Assembly: GCA_011033025.1 (NCBI GenBank)
Contig: WFMF01000274.1
Span: 62,001 to 126,000 of the forward strand
Reading direction: 5' to 3'
DNA length: 64,000 nt
From: Beroe forskalii
Lineage: Eukaryota; Ctenophora; Nuda; Beroida; Beroidae
Position numbers and translations under genes: made by a program. Position 1 is the stretch's first letter. The number at the start of each line of letters is the position of its first letter. Shown one piece after another: positions 57,287 to 64,000 of this stretch. Under the pieces are notes generated by a model. It did no database searches. It saw nothing but the letters and a program-made list of their open reading frames with translations, and was not told the DNA's origin.

Positions 57287-60200
57287 ACGTGCGGGAGAAT
57301 GTGCAGAAGAAAACGTTCACGAGGTGGGCTAACATGAGTCTCCCTGCCGAGGACCAGATACTCGATCTCTTTGAGGAGTTCCGGTCAGGGGGCACGCTCA
57401 TTAAACTCATCAATGCGCTCTCAGGCGCTAAGATGATGCCTGAACGAGGTAGGGAAGATAGGGTGAAACTTAAATTTAAATTTTTGTACAAATGATCAAT
57501 TTACAAATTTTCAATGTACCACATGTCATCCCTTACCACATTCCATTTCCACACGCGTTCATTTGTCGTGGATCTGATAAACTTAAATAATAAATATCGT
57601 AAAGCAGTTCATATTTTGTTGCTATTTGTAACCCTGAGATATGGACGGATCGGACTACAGCACTTCTGTTCTGTAGTTTGTAGATTAATTACCTATCCTC
57701 AAATCATGCTTCCTTTTGACAGGTAAGATGGAGATTCATTACAGATCGAACATCGCTAAAGCGCTCAAAGAACTGGCCTCAGTCGATGTGAGTTATGAAG
57801 GTGCCTCTTCATTGAGAGTACCTCATCGTATCATGAAATAAGTCTTTCATAAGATGTGTCTTCCGTTATTATTATCTGATAATTTACTTCAGTAAAGTAT
57901 GTTATTCTTGATCTTTATGAATTAATAACATAATCATGACAGCATCTAATAACTAGGTATTACAATTTGCATGAACCATCATTATAACTTTTATGAAGTG
58001 ATTATTGCTGCCACTACCTAGTACCTGACAATCAAAAGTACATGACGTGGAACTCATGAAAGCGGCCTGATTTCGTCTATTCGCCATTTTAAATCCTCAT
58101 AGTGACGTCACGCCAAATCATTCTTTGTTCTCACTCGACACTCCCACATTTTGATAATAAATCCTTCTTTGTATGTTGCCATATTGCACAGCATTAGCCA
58201 TCTCTCGCAGCGAGTAGGAACACTCGCTACTTTCAGTTGTATTCTACACCTGCCTTGTTTCTAATTTCTATATCCTGCCATTGCATTCAGTGCCGTGCTA
58301 TGATGTGAACTTAAATCTTCAAATTTTAGACGTTAATCATTCTCACTATAGGCTGGGCTGCCTGCTTGAATTTAAGTCTGTGATGTTTAAACTCTATCCT
58401 GTCCTGTATTTCGGTGTGCCGCTCGGCATATTTCATCACCCTCTCTCATCCTTCCCTCTGCTCTTAAAGAGACATGTGTAGTACTACTACTACATTCTAT
58501 ATTGCTAATATAAACCCTGTATTACATTCCACCTATGGTTTGTAGATAAAACACCAAGCCTCCTGTACAATTCCTGACTTAACACTTTCTAAACTTTTCT
58601 GCTTGTATCTCAGACCTCCCTCTTTAGCACTTCACAAATCTTGCTGCTTGTTGTATCTCAGACTTCTTTGACACTTTCTAAACCTTACTGCTTTCTGTAT
58701 CTCAGACTTCTTTGACACTTTCTAAAACCTTGCTGCTTGTTGTATCTCAGACTTTTTTGACACTTCGTAAACTTTGCTGCTTGTTTAGAAATACTTTCCT
58801 ACTTTACTGTATCTCGGATCTCCTATGTATCAAAAGTGTTCGAATTTCGTCTTTCAATTTTTGATGCCGCTTGCAGGTAAACAGAGCATCATATTGGAAT
58901 GTCTGTGTGACGCACCTGAGTGACGCACCTGTGTGCGTCATCCCACTCGACATGTTCTAGAATCATACGATTTAACCATGACGCACAATTCTGGAATTTT
59001 CAAAATGATTTATAAGGCCCTTGCGACATCGAGGGTATTAAACGTATTTCCCCTTGAAAGCTGTTTAGGCTCTGATCCAAAGCCCCCTGAGCCCGCTGCC
59101 ATCTAAATGCTAGGGTTTAGTTATTTGTCTTTTGTGATGACAGGTCTTTCTCAAGTCCCTAACTCCCATGAGATTGGGGCTTCGTCTAAGGTGCTAAAAT
59201 ACGGCATTTCATGTTCATTGTCCACTCCCTGCTTATCATATGGGTGTTATTAACACCTCTCCAAATATTAACTATACATGATGTACATCGTACAAAAAGT
59301 ACATATTGTATTGATAATTGTATACTTTTAAAAGTTGATGACAGGTGCGCACTATTATTTCTAGATATTTATCGCAATGCACCATACGGCGTACATCGTA
59401 TAGAATTTACATTTTATTAGTTCAATTATGATTTAATATATATTTTGTTAATGAATGTTTCGTTATAAATCTACAAGTTTCTCAGTTTTGCAAAAAATTT
59501 CCTCCGTTTACCCAGTCCCAGGTTGTTCTCATTGCAACGCCCTCGGGGCTTTTAACTTTTTAATAAGCTTTCGCTCCAGATTCTTCCAGTTAACTTCAGC
59601 CCCAGGCCCTTTCCAGAGTCTTTCAATTACCTTCAGCTCCACGACCTTAAAATTAACTCTCCCCAGAGTCTTTCAATTAACTTCAGCTCCAGGGTGTTTC
59701 AATTAACTTCAACTCCGGAGTCTTCCAATTAACTTCAACTCCAAGGTCTTAAAATTAACTCTCCTCAGAGTCTTTCAATTATCAACTCTCTCCAGGGGCT
59801 GCTCAATGTCCATACAGACATTGTTCAATGCTAATTGTTTACTCTAACTTCTGTGGTTTAATTGGTATACCATCTCTTGCCGGCCTGAATACACTGCACG
59901 TCACCACTCAACACTGTACTTACATAATATGCCCTGTACACACTGTACATTCACTGTACCAAGTATTTTAGTATTTTGTGGGAGGATTTAACCGGGTACT
60001 TAGCCGTACGTTTAACTGCCTGAGCTATAGTTAGCCTACTCTTTCTCCTCCTTCTCCTATACCCGTACACGATATAAACATGCGCTTAACATGACGTCAC
60101 GATCATAGCTAAAAGTATTAAGTTGATGACGTGAAACCTGAATATTGCTGTCCACAGGGTTCTGTACTTCAACTGCTCCAAATACCCAGGATAATTGGGC

Positions 60201-63200
60201 TAAAACTCGATCGTATATATATCACGGGGCTTCGTTTGTTGTTTATCATCGCCAAGCTCTCTTTCTGCCATCGCTGCTTTGTGTTAATGGATCACTATCT
60301 GCGTATTTCCTTTTGCTGTGTGGCACGGAATGGATTAAATTGGAAGGATATCAAGTTTTAAATCGATTAGAAAAATGATGAAACTAAATTTTTTGTTTGC
60401 CAGTAAGTCCGTCTCTATTTAATGTAAATACGTTTACAGTAGGTAAACAGTTAACTGCCTCGTTACACTTACAGCAAGAAACTGACTTTTCATTAAATAT
60501 TTCCTCTCATAAGTGAACCCATATTGGTTTCACCCGAACTTAGACCTTACTACTTTTATGGAACATTTTAAAATTGCTTTAAGTATCTCTACTTTGATTA
60601 GAAATTAGCACTTCCCATTTTATCAGAGTTTTAGACGTAGCAAGAAATTTCTAACACTTTCTCATGGTACATCTAACAACCCCACTTGTTTCAGCCTTAC
60701 TATGGCAATTCTAACACCCCCTCTCATTCCAGCCTAATCATGGCATATCTAACACACACCCCTCATGTTTCAGCGCTACCATTGTACTTCTAACACACCC
60801 CCTCTCGTTTGAGCCTCACCATGGTATATCCATATCCTCCATCTACGAAGGTGTTCCGAAGCTAACCCTCGCGCTGGTCTGGCACCTCATTCTCAGATAC
60901 TCCCATCTACACGACATTGACATGAATGGGGTGTCTGTGGAGGTCCACTGCAAGTTAGTGGCTGCTAAATACTTCAATAATTTAATAGAATCGGAATTAT
61001 GGATCAATTCAAATGAAAGCCTATTGAGTTCGTTTATTAAGATCTATGAAGACCTTTGAAGTATCAGACATAGGGCAGTGAGTACAACCAAAATGGCCCT
61101 AACATCTCCATTTTTGCAAGAACTGGTGTGGTAGTAACACTGAAGGCTACCCAGGCTTAGAGAACATCCAGAAAGACTTCCTAGGAACCTGGGTCACTGG
61201 ACTGGTTTTACCTGCCATTATCAACAGGTGAGGATGCTTCCTAAAGTCCTAAGCGCGCAGAGAGGTTTGGATTTAATAAATTTAGTGGTTTAAGGGAGTA
61301 TTTAAGGGTGTTTAACTTGCATGTAATGGTATGCAGTATGCACTCGTGTGTCTTATCGTCAAGGTGCTTCCAACTTTCCAAAGCAACAGGTGGTGGGGTG
61401 AGGTGTTTTTGGAAACTTGAGTGAAATTTGACCTATTTTCTGAAAGTAACTATTAACTTATTAAGGCGTGTTTTGCTAACAGTTACATTCAATACATGAT
61501 GTATATTGCATATGTGAATGCATACTGCATAGTACATTTAAATGGCATATTTGAATTGGTAGTTTAAGTTCTGAGCTGTGTCTATAATCATCATACTTGC
61601 ACTAACTGTCACAAACTCATGGCTCACTTCTAGAATTTTCCTTTTGCATTTCTTTCCTCTCACGCGAGCAATTAATTAAAATCGCCGCTTCAGACCCCGA
61701 AGTTTGCTCCCCACTTTGACTCACATTATTAATTAATGACTTTATGCGACAAATATTCCCCTCACGCGCAAGTCGGGTATGTTTCCATTCTTCGAGAACC
61801 CATATTAAATTTCTCGAATATAACCGCTCCTAATGAAGCATTCTTGCTGCTTCATGCAAGTAATGGAGTATTACGTAACGCATAACTCTCTCCGATACCT
61901 CAATTTCAAATTCTCTCACATTTTTGCGATACGTAGGTACTTAAATGTATCATCAGTACTCGATCTCTTCATCAGCTAGTATTCTCTAGGTTTTAGTAAC
62001 CTTAGATGAACCCCCCTTTCATAAAGTGGTAAACCTGAAATCCTCTCATAGTTTCTCTAGTAGTTTCCTGACTTAAAGGCCATTTTACATAAGCGTTATG
62101 CAATGATGATTTGATATTGAGTTAGAGATCGTAGGCCCAGTCCCCAGCTAAATATTTTACAATTCTCCCAGAAACAACCCCGAACTTCTGGACTACGTTG
62201 ACATGTACCACAACAAGTCCCCTGAAGAACGCTTCGAACACTCGTTCACCGTGGTCGAGAACCACTACAATTTACCCAGACTTCTCGATGTCGAGGGTTC
62301 GTTGAATTTAGTTTTTTGTTGTTTCCTCAAATCAGTTAATCGTGAGATGTAGGATATTATAGCCAATTATTTTCGTCGTGGTTACGCATCAATGCAAAAC
62401 ATTATCCTTGTGACTAATCAACCACAATAATATTTATCATAGTTTTTGTTGCTTGCTACTTGTAATAGCAAGTTATCGTTGTTAGCCATGAATATTCTGT
62501 TTGCATTATATGGCCTGTTGTTTGTATTATAGTTTACAATTGAAACTGTTGGTTGATGAGAAGCTAGTTTACTAATTTATAATCACATCTGAATTTGCAC
62601 TTCTTTATTTCGTGAATTGTTTGTCAATACTGTACGTATAGTATTAATCCCACATTTACTTTTCCCTATTATTCTTACTGCTATTTCCCTCCAGACATGA
62701 ACCGAGCTAGTGTAGATGACCAGAGTGTGATTACCTATCTTATGACACTCAACAAAGTAATGCCGGATGAAATTCCGGTCGAGCCTCCCCCAGAAATTAC
62801 AGTACTCAAAAAAGAAATACTCAAAGGTATGTCGTACACGAATAAACTGGTAATTTCCCGTTTAACTATTTATTTCTTGCAATATCAAAACCGGAAGTTG
62901 TACACATTGTTAGCGAATGCCAATACCTTTATATTGATGGAAAATGCCAGTCATCTTTCCAGCACCACTCCTTTCACTTCTTCTATTTCGGCTGAATCGG
63001 TAGCTTGAGTAGAAACCATATTATATTTTCCCTTCTTCATCCCTCCTCCTTAATATCACCACTTCTTAGCCCCCAACACCCTACTCATCACATTCCTAAC
63101 AATATCACCACATTCCTAACGTATTCCTGTGTTTCAGCTGAATTCCCCAGTCTGGTAGAGGAGGAGCTTCCCTCAGAGGACAGCCTGACAGACGAGGACC

Positions 63201-64000
63201 TCACTCCAGTCGAGTCCGAGACCATCCCTCAAATCATGGCGCAGGTAATTACTATGGGAAATAGATTCAACTGCCAAGATACATGATGGGCTCTGTACTG
63301 AAATGGAGAGTTTGAGTATGTTACTTCTTTTAATCTACAAATCACAGTACATAAGTGCTGTGATTTGATCCGGTCATATATCTGTGTTATCTATCAACAA
63401 AACTGTTACTAACATCTGTTTCACCCACCCAAATCATGGCGCAGCGGGAGTTTAGCACCTCAGCCACACCAGAACCAGAGGACAAAGACTCTGAGGACAA
63501 AGACTCAGGACTGGAGGAGTCCCCGGCATCCATCACAGATAAGGTAGGTGCTACCTAGCTACAAGCTATGTAGGAGATGCGGGTTGTTTTTTTAGTTCAA
63601 TCATTTTGCTATGTTTTACTCCACGTTTCCTCCTTCAATTCACCTGAGATTATCTTTTACTCTCCAGAACTTGTTAGTCCAGCTTCTCTCTCATTTTACA
63701 AAGTTTTACTCCATGTTTCATGGGACTTCAACTCGCGATCCTCCCATTTGTTACATAACCAGCCCCTTCTCACTTCCTCCTTTATGACATTCTAACTTCC
63801 CTCATCTCATCCCCTCCTCTGCTACATTTCACACCCTTCATCTCACTTCCTCCTTTGTAACATTTCAAAATTTCAAATCCCTTCATCTCACTGACTCATT
63901 CCCTTCTTTTGAACATTCCACACCCCTCTATCCCCCCACTTGTTACACCCCTCATCTCCCCCACTTGTTACAGGCCAGTGAGGGTTGGCCAGCTACTCCT
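57270..64000 (+). CDS. Tandem calponin-homology actin-binding protein, partial
   Basis: Exons: 57270-57448, 57723-57787, about 60814-60953, 61121-61227, 62172-62296, 62695-62826, 63138-63244, 63445-63543, and 63974 to the window end. The first two and a half encode CH1 (VQKKTFTRWANMSL, DLFEEFRSGGTLIKLINALSG, KMEIHYRSNIAKALKELASVD, VPKLTLALVWHLILRY). CH2 follows (NWCGSNTEGYP, FLGTWVTGLVLPAIINR, NNPELLDY, YNLPRLLDVE, VDDQSVITYLMTLNK). After CH2 the chain is proline-rich and acidic (EEELPSEDSLTDEDL) and probably disordered. Tandem CH1-CH2 binds F-actin in spectrin, nesprin, dystonin and calmin; the disordered follow-up is most like nesprin or calmin, but this is open. The junction 60953/61121 is one base out of phase. 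Both ends of the gene are missing. Confidence 0.85.
58560..58820. repeat. About 50-bp tandem repeat in an intron
   Basis: Four to five units of (T/C)TTGCTGCTTGTTGTATCTCAGACTTCTTTGACACTTTCTAAAC type, in the large intron 57788-60813. Each unit contains TTGTATCTCAG, an acceptor-like site. Confidence 0.7.
59570..59790. repeat. About 30-bp tandem repeat in an intron
   Basis: Seven or so units of the type AGTCTTTCAATTAACTTCAGCTCC, with variants, in the same intron of the CH-domain gene. TTAACTTCAG is also acceptor-like. Confidence 0.7.
60660..60835 (+). repeat. Tandem units leading into the CH1 exon
   Basis: Four imperfect units of about 57 bp (CATGTTTCAGC...ACCATGG...ATTTCTAACACACCCC). The last lacks the TTTCAG seen in the others and reads GTTTGAG, next to the exon start used here. 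Where the exon starts is therefore uncertain. Confidence 0.55.

Overview
The window looks like nuclear DNA of an invertebrate animal. It is AT-rich, the genes carry small GT-AG introns, there is a canonical eukaryotic tRNA-Phe(GAA), and the protein families are animal ones: adhesion GPCR with HormR and GAIN/GPS domains, rhodopsin-class GPCR, SVOP/SV2-like transporter, galectin-like domain and tandem calponin-homology actin-binding protein. I cannot fix the taxon; a marine or early-branching animal is a guess.

Layout. 1-13.4 kb has no convincing gene. It holds short palindromic elements and three copies of a composite repeat (GC-rich hairpin, degenerate tandem repeats, a 15-bp minisatellite, a conserved tail with TGACGTCA motifs). 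14.28-21.90 kb is a nest of mobile elements: an inverted-repeat (foldback) element whose right arm is split by a LINE of the L1/Tx1 type with a 37-A tail and a 9-bp target duplication; the LINE 3' region is itself split by a second foldback element. 22.0-26.7 kb is the 3' part of a gene for an extracellular protein with a GPI-type C-terminus, followed by an array of partial exon copies. 29.2-33.1 kb, minus strand, has a small secreted galectin-like gene and an SVOP/SV2-like transporter. 35.4-41.1 kb, plus strand, is an adhesion GPCR with tRNA-Phe in one intron; only TM1-TM3 can be read. 46.5 kb is thioredoxin. 53.1 kb is the acidic last exon of an unidentified gene. 54.06-54.98 kb, minus, is an intronless class A GPCR. 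57.27 kb to the end is a gene with two calponin-homology domains that runs off the window.

The most unusual theme is the relation between repeats and splice junctions. Two introns of the SVOP-like gene consist almost wholly of copies of one short inverted-repeat element, and both are bounded by direct repeats that contain the CAG|G junction. That is the pattern of introners (transposons that make new introns). Two other introns are bounded by 11- and 15-bp exact direct repeats at the splice sites. In several genes short tandem arrays have copied a 5' or 3' splice site many times.

A caution: almost every frame break I found, in host genes and in the LINE, is one base in or beside a run of identical bases. 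This looks like consensus error in a long-read assembly, so apparent pseudogenes should be judged with care.
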